The translations under genes and the position numbers were made by a program. A stretch of DNA of 32,353 bases from NCBI GenBank assembly GCA_016793965.1, contig JAEULF010000083.1, forward strand, positions 1 to 32,353, read 5' to 3'. How positions within the stretch are numbered: position 1 is the stretch's first letter; the number at the start of each line of letters is the position of its first letter. The notes beneath the pieces are model-generated. The model did no database searches, was not told the DNA's origin, and saw nothing but the letters and a program-made list of their open reading frames with translations. Positions 18,220 to 27,987 of the stretch are shown in pieces. The DNA is from Alphaproteobacteria bacterium (GTDB lineage: Bacteria; Pseudomonadota; Alphaproteobacteria; JAEULF01).

Positions 18220-19548
18220 ATGCGCCTGAAGAAGACACTGTGCGCCTTCCTCACCCTCGCGATCGGCATGATCGCGGCCCATCCGGCGCTCGCCGCCGAC
18301 CCGCCCAAGCTGGACACCGGCGACACCGCCTGGATGCTCACCGCGACCGCCCTGGTCTTGATGATGGCGATCCCCGGCCTCGCCTTGTTCTACGGCGGCA
18401 TGGTCCGCAAGCTGAACCTGCTGACGATCGCGATGCAGTGCTTCGCGATCACCTGCGTCGTCACCATCACGTGGGTCGTCGCCGGATACAGCCTGGCGTT
18501 CAAGGGCGACGGCATGCTGATCGGCAGCCTCGAGCGGTTCTTCCTGTCCGGGGTCACGCTGACGACGGTGCACTCGCTCGCCGCGACGATCCCGGAGTCG
18601 GTGTTCATCGTCTTCCAGATGACCTTCGCGATCGTCACGACGATCCTGATCGTCGGCGCCTTCGCCGACCGCATGAAGTTCGGGGCGATGCTCCTGTTCG
18701 CCGTGCTGTGGTCGCTGCTGGTCTACGTGCCGGTGGCGCACTGGGTCTGGGGCGGCGGCTTCATCGGCGGCTGGGGCGCCTTCGACTTCGCCGGCGGCAC
18801 GGTCGTGCACATCAACTCCGGCGTCGCCGGCCTGGTGGCGGCGATCGTGATCGGCAAGCGCATGGGCGTCGGCAAGGTCGACATGGCGCCGCACAACCTG
18901 ATGTACACGCTGATCGGCGCCTCGCTGCTCTGGGTCGGCTGGTTCGGCTTCAACGCCGGCTCGGCGGTCGCCGCCAGCGGCAAGGCGGGCTGGGCCATGC
19001 TGGTGACGCAGTTCGCGACCGCCGCGGCGGCTCTCGCCTGGCTCGCAGCCGAGTGGCTGGTCAAGGGCAAGCCGTCAGTGCTCGGCATCCTGTCCGGCGC
19101 CATCGCCGGCCTGGTGGCGATCACGCCGGCGGCCGGCTTCGTCGGCATCGGCGGCTCGCTGGTCATCGGCCTGGCGTCCGGTGTCGCCTGCTTCTTCGCC
19201 TGCGCCTCGCTCAAGAAGATGCTGGGCTACGACGACGCGCTCGACGTGTTCGGCGTGCACGGCGTCGGCGGCATCCTCGGCGCCGTCCTGACCGGCGTGT
19301 TCGCGCTGACCTCCGTCGTCGACATGACCGACGCGACGACCAAGCAGGCGATTCCCGGCGGCTTGATCGACGGCAACGCGGCTCAGGTGTGGACGCAGAT
19401 CAAGGCTGTCGCCGTCGTCTGCGTCTTCAGCGCCGTGGCGACGTTCGTCATCCTCAAGGTGATCGACCTGATCATCGGCCTGCGCGTGTCGGAGGAGATC
19501 GAGCGCGACGGCCTCGACCTCAACCTGCACGGGGAGACCGTGCACTGA
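18220..19548 (+). CDS. amtB: Ammonium transporter AmtB
   Basis: AmtB conducts ammonium across the inner membrane. The 442-residue protein begins with a signal peptide (FLTLAIGMIAAHPALA) with cleavage near residue 25, as in enterobacterial AmtB, followed by eleven hydrophobic segments. Family signatures are LALFYGGMVRKLN, DFAGGTVVHINSGVAGLV and the twin pore histidines His174 (PVAHWVW) and His347 (FGVHGVGGILG). The end of the protein, SEEIERDGLDLNLHGE, is the C-terminal region that contacts GlnK. AATAGGAG lies upstream of the ATG. The transcript ends at a double hairpin with a T-run. Confidence 0.97.
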   Translation: MRLKKTLCAFLTLAIGMIAAHPALAADPPKLDTGDTAWMLTATALVLMMAIPGLALFYGGMVRKLNLLTIAMQCFAITCVVTITWVVAGYSLAFKGDGMLIGSLERFFLSGVTLTTVHSLAATIPESVFIVFQMTFAIVTTILIVGAFADRMKFGAMLLFAVLWSLLVYVPVAHWVWGGGFIGGWGAFDFAGGTVVHINSGVAGLVAAIVIGKRMGVGKVDMAPHNLMYTLIGASLLWVGWFGFNAGSAVAASGKAGWAMLVTQFATAAAALAWLAAEWLVKGKPSVLGILSGAIAGLVAITPAAGFVGIGGSLVIGLASGVACFFACASLKKMLGYDDALDVFGVHGVGGILGAVLTGVFALTSVVDMTDATTKQAIPGGLIDGNAAQVWTQIKAVAVVCVFSAVATFVILKVIDLIIGLRVSEEIERDGLDLNLHGETVH

Positions 19549-19570
19549 GCTGACCGGCGAGCATGCTGAC

Positions 19571-19596
19571 CCGCCGGGCTGCGCTCAGCCCGGCGG
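19571..19596 (+). other. First hairpin after amtB
   Basis: CCGCCGGGCT (19571-19580) and AGCCCGGCGG (19587-19596) form a perfect 10-bp stem with a six-base loop. No T-run follows directly. It sits just before the terminator hairpin at 19603 and may help stop transcription or protect the mRNA 3' end. Confidence 0.6.
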
Positions 19597-19602
19597 CCCT
19601 CG

Positions 19603-19638
19603 GAAGGCCGGCGCCCGTCGCCGGCCTTCTCGCTTTTT
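19603..19638 (+). terminator. Intrinsic terminator of glnK-amtB
   Basis: A perfect 11-bp stem (arms 19603-19613 and 19619-19629) with loop CCCGT is followed after four bases by TTTTT at 19634-19638. The orientation fits the plus-strand amtB transcript. Confidence 0.88.
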
Positions 19639-19688
19639 CGGGATGGCGACTGGGGGTCCGCGCGGTCCTCCGTGTCCGGACCGCCGGA

Positions 19689-22600
19689 TCAGTCCGCCGC
19701 ATAGGTGTCGCCGGGGCCGCCCATGCTCGCGCCGAGGACCTCGCGCTTGCCGGCATGGTTGGCTTTGCTGACGATGCCATGCTGCTCCATCAGCTCGATC
19801 ATCCGCGCGGCGCGATTGTAGCCGATCTGCAAATGCCGCTGGATGAAGCTCGTCGAAGCCTTGCGCTCGCGCATGACGAGGGCCACGGCCTGGTTGTAGA
19901 GCTCGTCCTCGCCGCCGCCGCCGGGCTCGTCCGCCGGCATCGCCGACTCGGGCTCGTCGGTCAGGCCCTCGATGTAGTCAGGCGTCGCCTGCGCCTTCAG
20001 GTGCGCAACCACGCGATCGACCTCCTGGTCGCTGACGAAGGGGCCGTGCACGCGCGTGATGCGCCCGCCGCCGACCATGTAGAGCATGTCGCCCTGGCCG
20101 AGCAGCTGCTCGGCACCTTGCTCGCCGAGGATCGTCCGGCTGTCGATCTTAGAGGTCACCTGGAAGCTGATGCGCGTCGGGAAGTTCGCCTTGATCGTGC
20201 CCGTGATGACGTCGACCGACGGGCGCTGGGTGGCCATGATCAGGTGGATGCCGGCCGCGCGCGCCATCTGGGCCAGCCGCTGGATGGCCGCCTCGATATC
20301 CTTGCCTGCCACCAACATGAGGTCCGCCATCTCGTCCACGACGATGACGATGAACGGCAGCGGGTCGAGCGGCAGCGGTTGCTCCTCCATGACCGGGCGG
20401 CCGGTCTCCGGATCGAAACCCGTCTGCACGCGGCGCGTCAGGAGCTCGCCGGCGGCTCGTGCCTCTGCGATCCGCGCGTTGTAGCTGTCGATGTTGCGGA
20501 CGCCGAGGACCGACATCAGCCGGTAGCGATCCTCCATCTCCCGCACGGCCCATTTCAGCGCCACGATGGCCTTGCCAGGCTCGGTGACGACGGGCGAGAG
20601 CAGATGGGGGATGTCGTTGTAGACCGACAGCTCCAGCATCTTCGGATCGATCATGATGAAGCGGCAGCGCTCCGGCGGCAGGCGCTGCAGCAGCGACAGG
20701 ATCATGGCGTTGACCGCGACCGATTTGCCTGAGCCCGTGGTTCCGGCGACGAGCAGGTGGGGCATCCGCGCGAGGTCGGCGAACACCGGCGCTCCGCCGA
20801 TGTCCTTGCCGAGCGCCAGCGGCAGCCTGATTCCCGGATCGGCATAGTCTCGGTGCGAGAGAAGAGCGCGCAGGCTCACGGTCTCGCGCTTCGGGTTCGG
20901 CAGCTCGATGCCGATGACGTTGCGGCCGGGCACGACGGCGATGCGGACAGAGACGGCGCTCATGCTACGCGCGATATCGTCTGCCAGCGAGATGACGCGC
21001 GACGACTTCGTGCCCGGCGCGGGCTCCAGCTCGTAGAGGGTCACGACGGGGCCGGGCCGCACCTTCACGATCTCCCCGCGCACGCCGAAATCCTGGAGCA
21101 CGGCGACCAAGGCGCGCGAGCGCTCGGCCAGCGACTCGACGGACTGCTGGGGCACCTGCGCGTTGACCGTCGGTTCAGAGAGCATCGACAGGGGCGGTAG
21201 CACGAAGCGGCCACGATTGGCCGGCCGCGCGGCAGACATAGCATCTGAGTAGCGGGTCTCTGTCAGCGTCGTCCCCCCCGCGCGCGTTGGCGCCGGCGCG
21301 CTACCAGGCCCCGGCTTGACGGGCTCGGCTGCCTTGCTCGGCCGCTCTGTAGCAGGCAGCGGCGCGGCCGCCATCGCAAGCGTGCCGGCGATCATCGCGT
21401 CCAGTGCGCTATGGTCGGGAGATGCCGATACCGGCAGCGGAGTCTCAACCTTCTCGGGGACCCTCTCTGAAGCTCTCTCCCGTGCCGCTACAAGATGAGC
21501 CCCAGGGCTTGGGATCGTGATATCGTCGCTGCTCGGGTCCGCGTCGGCCGCATCGTACAGGGGCTCGCTCGTATCACGCGCGGCGGTAGCGTGGCGGTGC
21601 GGGATGCCGCCATCCAGGTCAAACTCTGCAGGGTCATGCGGCCGAGCGGGGCCGATGGCATCGCCCGAGCGCGCAGGCGAGTCCGCCGGCGCTGTATCGC
21701 GCACGTCACGCTCGGCGGAGCCCCGGAAAATGGGCTCCTGGCGGTCAACGGGGTCAGCCAGGTCTGCGCCGGAGTCAAAGGGCTGCGGCTCCGTGCCAAG
21801 CCAGGCGCTCAAGCGGGCGACGATGCGGGGCGAACCAGACGGACCATCGACGCCGCTCGCGTCCGGCGCCGCGGCGGGTTCGGCGCGCGGCTCGGCGGCC
21901 GCACGCGCGGCTGGGGCGGGATCGAAGGGCTGGAGCGGAAGCGACCGGTCGAACGTGGCCCAGTCGACGGCCGGGCGTTCGGGTTCAGCAAGGCCGGGAC
22001 CGAGATCCCGGATGTCGAGCGGTTGCTGTTCGCCGGCCTCGACCGGCGCCGCTGGACGCTCCCGCGCCCAGCCGAGATCGCTGGCGAGACGGCTCGCGCC
22101 GTCCATGGCGCTGGCCGCAGCGATTCTCGCCGCGCTGCTCCCGACGCCAAGTCCGCGCGCGCCGGCGACTTTGGCGCCTGCGGCAGCCCACCCGAGCGCT
22201 CGAGCGACGGCCCTGGCGGCGGCGGCGACTTCGGCTCGCGATACCTCGAGCGTGTAGAGCGCCAGAGCGGCAGCTCCGATCCCCGCGATGGCTCCGGTGG
22301 CCGGCGGGCCGAAAGGCCCGAAGAGAGCGCTCGTCAACCCGCTGAAATGGCCGACCATCAGGAGCCCCACTGCACCGCCGAGTCCGCTCTGGAGCGGCCA
22401 GCTGGGAGGTGCGCCGAGGGGCGCGAGCATTGCCGACGAAAGGAGGACCGCTGCCAGGAAGGCCGCCAGGCGAAGCGACCAACTGGAGAGCCTGCCGCGG
22501 CTCATCATGCGCCAGCCCCATGCAACGAGCCCCAGCCCGAGCGCGACGGCAGCGATTCCCAGGCTTTGGAGCAGCAAGTCGCTCGCGAATGCACCGGTCC

Positions 22601-22826
22601 GGCCGAGCAGGTTCGTCGCTGGAGCATCGGCCGCCCGATTGAAGGACGGATCGGCTGGGTTGTAGGTCATCAGCGCGAGGACGATGGCGCCGCCCGCGAG
22701 GGCGCAGCCGAGGCCGATGGCCTCGATCACGCGCCGGCGCAGGAACGCTCCGAGACCGCTCGGGAACAGCGACGACACGAGCGAGCCGTCGCGGGAAGCG
22801 GAAGCGGGCGAGGTCTGTCGTCTCAT
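19689..22826 (-). CDS. ftsK: DNA translocase FtsK
   Basis: FtsK sits at the division septum and pumps chromosome termini so that dimers can be resolved and daughter chromosomes cleared. The 1045-residue protein has about five N-terminal membrane segments (residues about 25-175). A long Ala/Pro/acidic linker reaches about residue 560, and the motor domain follows. Walker A is GTTGSGKS with Lys near 701. Walker B is [13 protein letters not shown] near 825. The C-terminal gamma winged helix ([38 protein letters not shown], about 975-1040) would read the KOPS orientation signals. ATG 22826 gives an N terminus like other alphaproteobacterial FtsKs. The frame is open upstream only as a shadow of the aminotransferase gene, which ends 28 bases before it. 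Confidence 0.96.
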   Translation of the reverse strand: MRRQTSPASASRDGSLVSSLFPSGLGAFLRRRVIEAIGLGCALAGGAIVLALMTYNPADPSFNRAADAPATNLLGRTGAFASDLLLQSLGIAAVALGLGLVAWGWRMMSRGRLSSWSLRLAAFLAAVLLSSAMLAPLGAPPSWPLQSGLGGAVGLLMVGHFSGLTSALFGPFGPPATGAIAGIGAAALALYTLEVSRAEVAAAARAVARALGWAAAGAKVAGARGLGVGSSAARIAAASAMDGASRLASDLGWARERPAAPVEAGEQQPLDIRDLGPGLAEPERPAVDWATFDRSLPLQPFDPAPAARAAAEPRAEPAAAPDASGVDGPSGSPRIVARLSAWLGTEPQPFDSGADLADPVDRQEPIFRGSAERDVRDTAPADSPARSGDAIGPARPHDPAEFDLDGGIPHRHATAARDTSEPLYDAADADPSSDDITIPSPGAHLVAARERASERVPEKVETPLPVSASPDHSALDAMIAGTLAMAAAPLPATERPSKAAEPVKPGPGSAPAPTRAGGTTLTETRYSDAMSAARPANRGRFVLPPLSMLSEPTVNAQVPQQSVESLAERSRALVAVLQDFGVRGEIVKVRPGPVVTLYELEPAPGTKSSRVISLADDIARSMSAVSVRIAVVPGRNVIGIELPNPKRETVSLRALLSHRDYADPGIRLPLALGKDIGGAPVFADLARMPHLLVAGTTGSGKSVAVNAMILSLLQRLPPERCRFIMIDPKMLELSVYNDIPHLLSPVVTEPGKAIVALKWAVREMEDRYRLMSVLGVRNIDSYNARIAEARAAGELLTRRVQTGFDPETGRPVMEEQPLPLDPLPFIVIVVDEMADLMLVAGKDIEAAIQRLAQMARAAGIHLIMATQRPSVDVITGTIKANFPTRISFQVTSKIDSRTILGEQGAEQLLGQGDMLYMVGGGRITRVHGPFVSDQEVDRVVAHLKAQATPDYIEGLTDEPESAMPADEPGGGGEDELYNQAVALVMRERKASTSFIQRHLQIGYNRAARMIELMEQHGIVSKANHAGKREVLGASMGGPGDTYAAD

Positions 22827-22854
22827 GGGCACGGTCCCGGTTGGCGAGCTGGCG

Positions 22855-24054
22855 TCAGAGAAGAGCGGCGACGCGCGCGAGGGCGTCGGCCGTGACTTGG
22901 GGCGGATGGACGAGCGCGGCGCGGATGTAGCGATGGCCGGGATTGGCGGCTCCGGTGCCCCGCGCCATGTACGCGCCCGGCATGACGCGAATGCCGCCGT
23001 CGCGCCACAGGCGCTGGGCGACCGCCTCGCCATCGCCGACGTCCAGCCATAGGTAGAATCCGCCGCCCGGCGCGCGCCAGCCGCGACTGCCGAAGTGCCG
23101 CTCGGCAGCACGGAAGTTTTCCCGGTAAGCGGCGCGATAGGTTTCGACATGCTCTTCGTCGGACCACAACGCGGTCGCCGCCGCGAGGAGCGGCAGAGGC
23201 GTGGGGACGCCCGCGCTGCCGACGAGTCGCGCGAAGGCGCTCACGAGCTCCGGATCGCCGGCCATGAAGCCAGACCGCAAGCCCGGCGCGCTCGAGCGCT
23301 TTGACAGGCTGTGGAAGACCACCACGTTGTCGAGCCAGCCGCCGCGCGGTCCCGGTCCGACTGCCAGGGCGGCTCCGAGTCCGCCTGGCGGCGGGGCACC
23401 GGTATAGACCTCTGAGTAGCATTCGTCGAAGGCGACGACGAAATCGTGCTTCCGCGCCAATCGGATCAGCTCAGAGAGGTAGTCGGTCGGTGCAATCGTG
23501 CCCTGCGGATTGGCCGGAGAGCACAAGAAGAACACCGCGATGCGATCAAGTAGGTCGGGCTTGATCGCGTCGAGAGCGGGGAGGAATCCACCGGTGGCTT
23601 CGGCCGAGAGGAACACGGCTTCGGCGCCGGCGATGTTCGCGGCCGTCTCATAGACATGGTAAAAGGGGTTCGGCATCGCGATCACGGGCCGCTTTCCAGC
23701 TTTGGCCTCGGGGCATGCGGCGAGGCCAAGCATGAAGAGTCCTTCGCGAGTGCCGCTGCACGGGACGACGCTCCGCTCGGGGTCGAGCGCATCGATTGGC
23801 AAACTGAATCTCTTGCTCAGCCACGAGGCCGCGGCCGCGCGGAATTCCGGGGTGCCGGTGTTCGGCGGATACTTGTTCCAGAGATGCGCATGGGCTGAGA
23901 CGACCGACGCGATCGCCGGCGGCGGCGCAAACTGCGGCTCGCCGATGGTGAGGTTCACCCTGTCCGCGCGCACAGGCTCGATGCCGGCGAGCAAGTCCGC
24001 TAGGCGCTTGAACGGATAGGCGCTGAGGCTGTCGATCCGGGGATTGAGATGCAT
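22855..24054 (-). CDS. PLP-dependent aminotransferase, DapC-like
   Basis: This 399-residue class I/II aminotransferase has the N-terminal segment [12 protein letters not shown], the substrate loop [13 protein letters not shown], the phosphate-binding [10 protein letters not shown], and [12 protein letters not shown]. It also has the cofactor Asp in FDECYSEVY and the Schiff-base Lys252 in [15 protein letters not shown]. The combination resembles proteins annotated as succinyldiaminopimelate transaminase (DapC), which would place it in the same pathway as dapB. Substrate is not proved, and a general aspartate- or methionine-type transaminase is possible. ATG 24054 is preferred because the conserved region starts with [12 protein letters not shown]. 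It is followed by ftsK on the same strand, so the two may be co-transcribed from the palindrome-containing spacer at 24055-24331. Confidence 0.82.
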   Translation of the reverse strand: MHLNPRIDSLSAYPFKRLADLLAGIEPVRADRVNLTIGEPQFAPPPAIASVVSAHAHLWNKYPPNTGTPEFRAAAASWLSKRFSLPIDALDPERSVVPCSGTREGLFMLGLAACPEAKAGKRPVIAMPNPFYHVYETAANIAGAEAVFLSAEATGGFLPALDAIKPDLLDRIAVFFLCSPANPQGTIAPTDYLSELIRLARKHDFVVAFDECYSEVYTGAPPPGGLGAALAVGPGPRGGWLDNVVVFHSLSKRSSAPGLRSGFMAGDPELVSAFARLVGSAGVPTPLPLLAAATALWSDEEHVETYRAAYRENFRAAERHFGSRGWRAPGGGFYLWLDVGDGEAVAQRLWRDGGIRVMPGAYMARGTGAANPGHRYIRAALVHPPQVTADALARVAALL

Positions 24055-24149
24055 GTCTGTGCCGCTCTCCGCCGCTAGGAATGTCAGCTTGCCGCGACGC
24101 CGGATGCCGATCCCTGGCACCGCAGCTTGGCCCGGTGAGGTAAAGTTAA

Positions 24150-24167
24150 GGTTAAGCTAGATTAACC
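24150..24167. promoter_or_regulatory. Operator-like palindrome GGTTAA-N6-TTAACC
   Basis: GGTTAAGCTAGATTAACC has perfect 6-bp arms, and the core CTAG is also symmetric, so 16 of 18 positions fit. A further TTAA lies just upstream at 24146. The element sits in an A/T-rich patch of the 277-base spacer between the aminotransferase-ftsK and lolA-xthA transcription units. It resembles a CtrA box (TTAA-N7-TTAA) but with one base less between the half sites. The rest of the spacer shows no other clear element. Confidence 0.5.
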
Positions 24168-24331
24168 AAACACTTGTCAGCGGCGACCGCAACCCATCTG
24201 AGGACGGCCGTATCCGGCATGCCCGCGACACTGGAAACGGGGCATGGATCAGCGTATGAGGGACGCCGGCAGCTCACCTCGTGGTCATTGATGACCGGAA
24301 CGAACGGCAGCCATCCCGCTCAGGAGGTCCC

Positions 24332-25024
24332 GTGCGATCATTCAGCCGACTCGCTTTGCCCATGGCGCTGTCCGTCGTTCTCGGCGCCGGCGCAACAGAC
24401 GCCATCGCCGGGGCCAAGCTGGCCAATCCGCCGGCGCGCACCCAGATCGCCGCGGTCGCCGCAGTCGCGCTGACTGAGGATGACCGGGCGGAGATCCGTC
24501 GGATCGAGCGGTACTTCAACGCGCTGCGCTCGATCCGCGCGCGCTTCGTGCAGATCTCCGACACCGGCCGCTATGCGGAGGGCAAGCTGTTCTTCGTACG
24601 GCCGGACAAGCTGCGCTTCGAGTACGAGCCGCCGGTGAAGCTGCTCGTCGTCGCCAATGGCGGCTGGATCACGCAGTACGACGGCGACATGAAGCAGGCG
24701 AACCGCTTCCCGATCATCAACACGCCGCTGCAGTTCCTGACCAAGCAGCAGATCTCGTTCACCTCCGAAGTCACCATCACCGCGCTCGAGCGCTCAGCGG
24801 GGGTCATCCGGATCGAAGTGGTCGAGACCAAGGATCCGTCCACGGGACGCCTGACCCTGACCTTCTCGCGCGAGCCCATGGAATTGCGCAAATGGACGGT
24901 GGTCGACCAGCAGGGCACGACTGTCAACGTAGCGCTCTTCAACGCCGAGATGAATGCTGAGATCAACCCCGAGCTGTTCATATACCGCGATCCTTCGGGC
25001 GGCGATCCGGGCAAGGGCAATTGA
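24332..25024 (+). CDS. lolA: Outer-membrane lipoprotein carrier LolA-like protein
   Basis: LolA is the periplasmic shuttle that carries lipoproteins from the inner to the outer membrane. The 230-residue product has a signal peptide (SFSRLALPMALSVVLGAGATDA). It is followed by LolA-type features: IERYFNALRSIRARFVQIS, AEGKLFFVRPDKLRFEYEPP, LLVVANGGWITQYD and LTLTFSREPMELRKWTVVDQQG. The start is a GTG at 24332 with a perfect AGGAGG four bases upstream, giving a classic signal peptide. A GTG at 24281 would add a hydrophilic stretch in front of the signal. Its place beside ftsK and xthA is a common alphaproteobacterial order. Confidence 0.9.
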   Translation: MRSFSRLALPMALSVVLGAGATDAIAGAKLANPPARTQIAAVAAVALTEDDRAEIRRIERYFNALRSIRARFVQISDTGRYAEGKLFFVRPDKLRFEYEPPVKLLVVANGGWITQYDGDMKQANRFPIINTPLQFLTKQQISFTSEVTITALERSAGVIRIEVVETKDPSTGRLTLTFSREPMELRKWTVVDQQGTTVNVALFNAEMNAEINPELFIYRDPSGGDPGKGN

Positions 25025-25247
25025 TACGGCTGCCCCAATGATCGCGTGAGATCAAAGAGATATCACGGTTCTCGCGCCTCTCCGCGACGGCCGGCCCGTT
25101 GATCAAGCGGCGTAGCAGATGGCTCTCCTGGTGATCGCATCATGTGGCGAGCGGCATGCCGCGTCCATCGTCATTGATCGCGCGGCTGGCTGCCGCTATC
25201 GCTGAGTGGGGTCCGCGTCGCGGCGACAGTCAAGAAGGCCACGTCCC

Positions 25248-26084
25248 ATGCGCTTTGTGACATGGAACATTAACTCCCTGCGGCTCCGTCTCGCGTTGCT
25301 GCTGCAAGTCATTGATAAGTTGAATCCCGACGTCGTCTGCCTGCAGGAGATCAAGTGCCCCACGGAGGCAGCTCCGGTCGAGGCGCTGGTCGCGGGAGGC
25401 TTTCCCCATGTTCTTGTCGAGGGCATGAAGGGCTACAATGGAGTAGCGATTCTGTCACGCTATCCAATGACGCGGATCGCCGGTCCGAACTGGTGCGGTC
25501 GTGACGACGCTCGGCACATCTGTGCGCGCATATCTGTCGGAGGTAGCGATATCACCGTGGACAACCTCTATGTCCCGGCAGGCGGAGACGTGCCAGACCC
25601 TCAGGCCAACGAAAAGTTTGCCCACAAGCTGCAGTTTCTTGACGAGGGTGTCCGCTACCTTTCCGCTACGAGCAGTAGCGAGCGCCGGCTCCTCGCTGGC
25701 GATCTGAACATCGCTCCCCTGGAGACCGATGTCTGGTCGCACCGCCAGTTGCTGGATGTGGTCTCCCACACGCCGGTGGAAGTGGCGGCGTTGGCGCGGT
25801 GGCAGGCGACGCGGGGTTGGGTGGACACGACGCGGCAAGTCCTGGGGTCGACCGACAAGCTCTACAGCTGGTGGAGCTATCGCGCCAAGGATTGGGACAC
25901 CAGCGATCGCGGCCGGCGGCTCGACCACGTCTGGGCTTCGCCGGCGCTGGCGCCGGCTGTGACCGGTGCAGGCATCCTGCGCGAGGCGCGGGGCTGGACC
26001 GGGCCGAGCGATCACGTCCCTGTCTGGACGGACATCGCGTTCGACGCGCCAGCGCCCAAGGCGTCACGCCGCCGTACCGCGTGA
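25248..26084 (+). CDS. xthA: Exodeoxyribonuclease III / AP endonuclease
   Basis: This exonuclease III-type enzyme cuts DNA at abasic sites in base excision repair. The 278-residue protein has the metal-binding Asn and Glu in WNINSLR (residues 6-12) and LQEIK (Glu34). The catalytic region LLAGDLNIAP is near 150, RRLDHVWAS near 222, and the catalytic pair lies in GPSDHVPVW near 253. ATG 25248 begins directly at the conserved MRFVTWNINS; a start at 25206 would add a basic stretch. A 223-base spacer after lolA holds no clear terminator or gene. A short TGATC-N6-GATCA repeat at 25039-25054 is the only structure seen there. Confidence 0.94.
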   Translation: MRFVTWNINSLRLRLALLLQVIDKLNPDVVCLQEIKCPTEAAPVEALVAGGFPHVLVEGMKGYNGVAILSRYPMTRIAGPNWCGRDDARHICARISVGGSDITVDNLYVPAGGDVPDPQANEKFAHKLQFLDEGVRYLSATSSSERRLLAGDLNIAPLETDVWSHRQLLDVVSHTPVEVAALARWQATRGWVDTTRQVLGSTDKLYSWWSYRAKDWDTSDRGRRLDHVWASPALAPAVTGAGILREARGWTGPSDHVPVWTDIAFDAPAPKASRRRTA

Positions 26085-26233
26085 CCGCCTCGTTACCTAG
26101 GTCTCTAGAATCGCTGGTTCTTTGCCCGTGGTTGCGCGTCGTCACGCGTTGCGGCAGGCGGTCGACGTGGCAGCGGCATCTCGCGCCGCTAGGCCGGTGC
26201 CGTTCGGGACACGTGACGCGTTACGCGCCGGGA

Positions 26234-27073
26234 TCACGCGAGCTTGATGATCATGCCTTCTTTGGCGACGACGGAGCCCGCCCGCGCCTTCTCCGCGTCG
26301 GCGGCGACCTTGTCCATGAACGCGTCGTTGTGCGACGGGTCGTGGTGGAAAATGACATAGGTCTTCACGCCCGCCGCCTCGGCCAGGCGCGCGCCTTCCT
26401 GCCAGGTGGAGTGGCCCCAGGTCTTGAAGCGCGGGTACTCTTCGTCGGTGTAGGTGGCGTCATAGATGAAGACGTCCGAGCCACGGATGAGCTCGACGAT
26501 CTTCTCGTCGCGCTTGCCCTCCGTATGCTCGGTATCAGTGATGTAGCAAAGCGAATGGCCCTTGAACTCGATCCGATACCCGGTCGCGTTGTTCGGATGG
26601 TTCAGCGGCCGCGTCTTGACCACCACGCCGGCACGCGGCTCCAACGTCTCGCCCGCCGGAAAATCCTTGAAGGTCAGCTCCGCCTGGACGATGTCCAGCG
26701 GCACCGGGAAAAGCGGCGGCGTGAGCATCATCTCGAGCACGCCGCGCAGCGTGTAGTCCGGCATGAGGTGCCCCGCCCAGAGGCGGAACTTGTTCTTCGG
26801 GTTGAAGAAGGGGATGAAGAACGGGAAGCCGACGACATGGTCCAGATGCGTGTGGGTATAGAAGATGTCGGCGTTGAGCGTCCCCTTCGACATCAGGTGC
26901 ACGCCGAGCGGGCGCATGCCGGAGCCGCCGTCCAAGATCACGGTGTGGTCGCCGCAATGCACCTCCAGGCAGGAGGTGTTGCCGCCATAGGCCTTCGTTT
27001 CCGGCCCGGGGCAAGGAATGCTGCCGCGGACACCCCAGAAGCGCACCCAGAAATCGCCGTTCTGGTCGGTCAC
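26234..27073 (-). CDS. Metallo-beta-lactamase-fold hydrolase, PhnP/RNase Z-like group
   Basis: This 279-residue protein has the start VRFWGVRGSIPCPGPETKAY, then GGNTSCLEV, typical of a COG1235-type subgroup. The metal-binding signature THTHLDH lies at about residue 71-77. Later ligands are visible in ITDTEHTEG, DATYTDEEY, HSTWQEG and FHHDPSHND. All ligands expected for a two-metal site seem present. Members act on cyclic phosphodiesters or RNA, and the real substrate here is unknown. The start is GTG at 27073, immediately before the family sequence. The response regulator gene lies 197 bases upstream on the same strand. A 149-base spacer to convergent xthA holds no convincing terminator. Confidence 0.85.
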   Translation of the reverse strand: MTDQNGDFWVRFWGVRGSIPCPGPETKAYGGNTSCLEVHCGDHTVILDGGSGMRPLGVHLMSKGTLNADIFYTHTHLDHVVGFPFFIPFFNPKNKFRLWAGHLMPDYTLRGVLEMMLTPPLFPVPLDIVQAELTFKDFPAGETLEPRAGVVVKTRPLNHPNNATGYRIEFKGHSLCYITDTEHTEGKRDEKIVELIRGSDVFIYDATYTDEEYPRFKTWGHSTWQEGARLAEAAGVKTYVIFHHDPSHNDAFMDKVAADAEKARAGSVVAKEGMIIKLA

Positions 27074-27270
27074 GGTTGCGTCTCCTGTGTCCCTAGCCGG
27101 CGCCTCGCCGAGCTTCCGGTGGGGGGAACGTCGTCGACGATCAAGACGGCTCGCGCATGTCCTGGCCCCGTGCCCCGCGCGACGGCGCCGAGCACATGAT
27201 CCGGGTCGTAGGAGCCTCGCACCCCCGCGCTAACGAAACGTGAAGCGGGGCGCCTGCGCATCGCCTGCGG

Positions 27271-27987
27271 TCACACCACCAGCCGGTAGCCGCCGGCCTC
27301 GGTCACCAGGATCTCGGCCCGGGCGGGATCCGACTCGATCTTCTGCCTGAGCCGGTAGACGTGGGTCTCCAGCGTGTGCGTGGTCACGGCCGGGTTGTAG
27401 CCCCAGACCTCGTTCAGCAGCACGTCGCGCCCGACCGGCTTCTCGCCGGCGCGGTAGAGGTACTTGAGGATCGACGTCTCCTTCTCGGTCAGGCGAACCT
27501 TCTTCTGCGAGCGCCGGTCGAGCAGCAGCTTGCCGCTCGGGCGGAAGAGATAGGGACCGATCGCGAAGGTCGCGTCCTCGCTCTGCTCGTGCTGGCGGAG
27601 CTGGGCGCGCAAGCGCGCGAGCAGCACGTTCAGCCGGAACGGCTTGGCGACGTAGTCGTTGGCGCCGGCGTCCAGCCCGAGGATCTGGTCGGCGTCGGTG
27701 TCCGCGGCGGTCAGCATGATGATCGGGCACTTGGCGCCGCTGCGCCGCATCAATCGGCAGAGCTCGCGACCGTCCATGTCGGGCAGGCCGACATCGAGGA
27801 GGATGACGTCGAAGAGGTCGGACTTCACCGCGTCCAGCGCGCGCGGGGCGGAGGGGGCCTCGGCAACGGCGAATTCCTGGTGCAGCTCGAGCTGCTCGGC
27901 CAAGGTCTGGCGCAGCGAGTCGTCGTCATCGACGATGAGGACACGCTTGCGCTGGCTGCGCCCCTCGCTTGCCGTCGCTTCGCTCAC
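27271..27987 (-). CDS. OmpR-family response regulator, possibly CenR-like
   Basis: This 238-residue two-component regulator has a receiver domain with the acidic pair in VLIVDDDDSL, phospho-acceptor Asp65 in LLDVGLPD and Lys115 in DYVAKPF. The OmpR-type winged helix includes KVRLTEKETSILKYLYRAGEKPV, LNEVWGYN and TTHTLETHVYRLRQKIE. The DNA-binding part strongly resembles a well-conserved alphaproteobacterial group that includes CenR, a cell-envelope regulator in Caulobacter; this is recollection, not a search result. No kinase gene is next to it. GTG 27987 is chosen because it lies just before the conserved start; an ATG at 28188 would add 67 residues unlike a receiver domain. Confidence 0.88.
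   Translation of the reverse strand: MSEATASEGRSQRKRVLIVDDDDSLRQTLAEQLELHQEFAVAEAPSAPRALDAVKSDLFDVILLDVGLPDMDGRELCRLMRRSGAKCPIIMLTAADTDADQILGLDAGANDYVAKPFRLNVLLARLRAQLRQHEQSEDATFAIGPYLFRPSGKLLLDRRSQKKVRLTEKETSILKYLYRAGEKPVGRDVLLNEVWGYNPAVTTHTLETHVYRLRQKIESDPARAEILVTEAGGYRLVV

Noticed and set aside
24152-24165. Canonical CtrA box (TTAA-N7-TTAA)
   Set aside because: The spacing between the half sites is six, not seven, so I report it only as a palindrome of unknown regulator.
25039-25180. Cluster of GATC sites between lolA and xthA
   Set aside because: GATC is frequent throughout the coding regions here, so the local density is not convincing as a replication or methylation signal.
26085-26233. 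Bidirectional terminator between xthA and the hydrolase gene
   Set aside because: Only a 7-bp complementarity (CGTCACG/CGTGACG) separated by a long loop was found, with no T-run.
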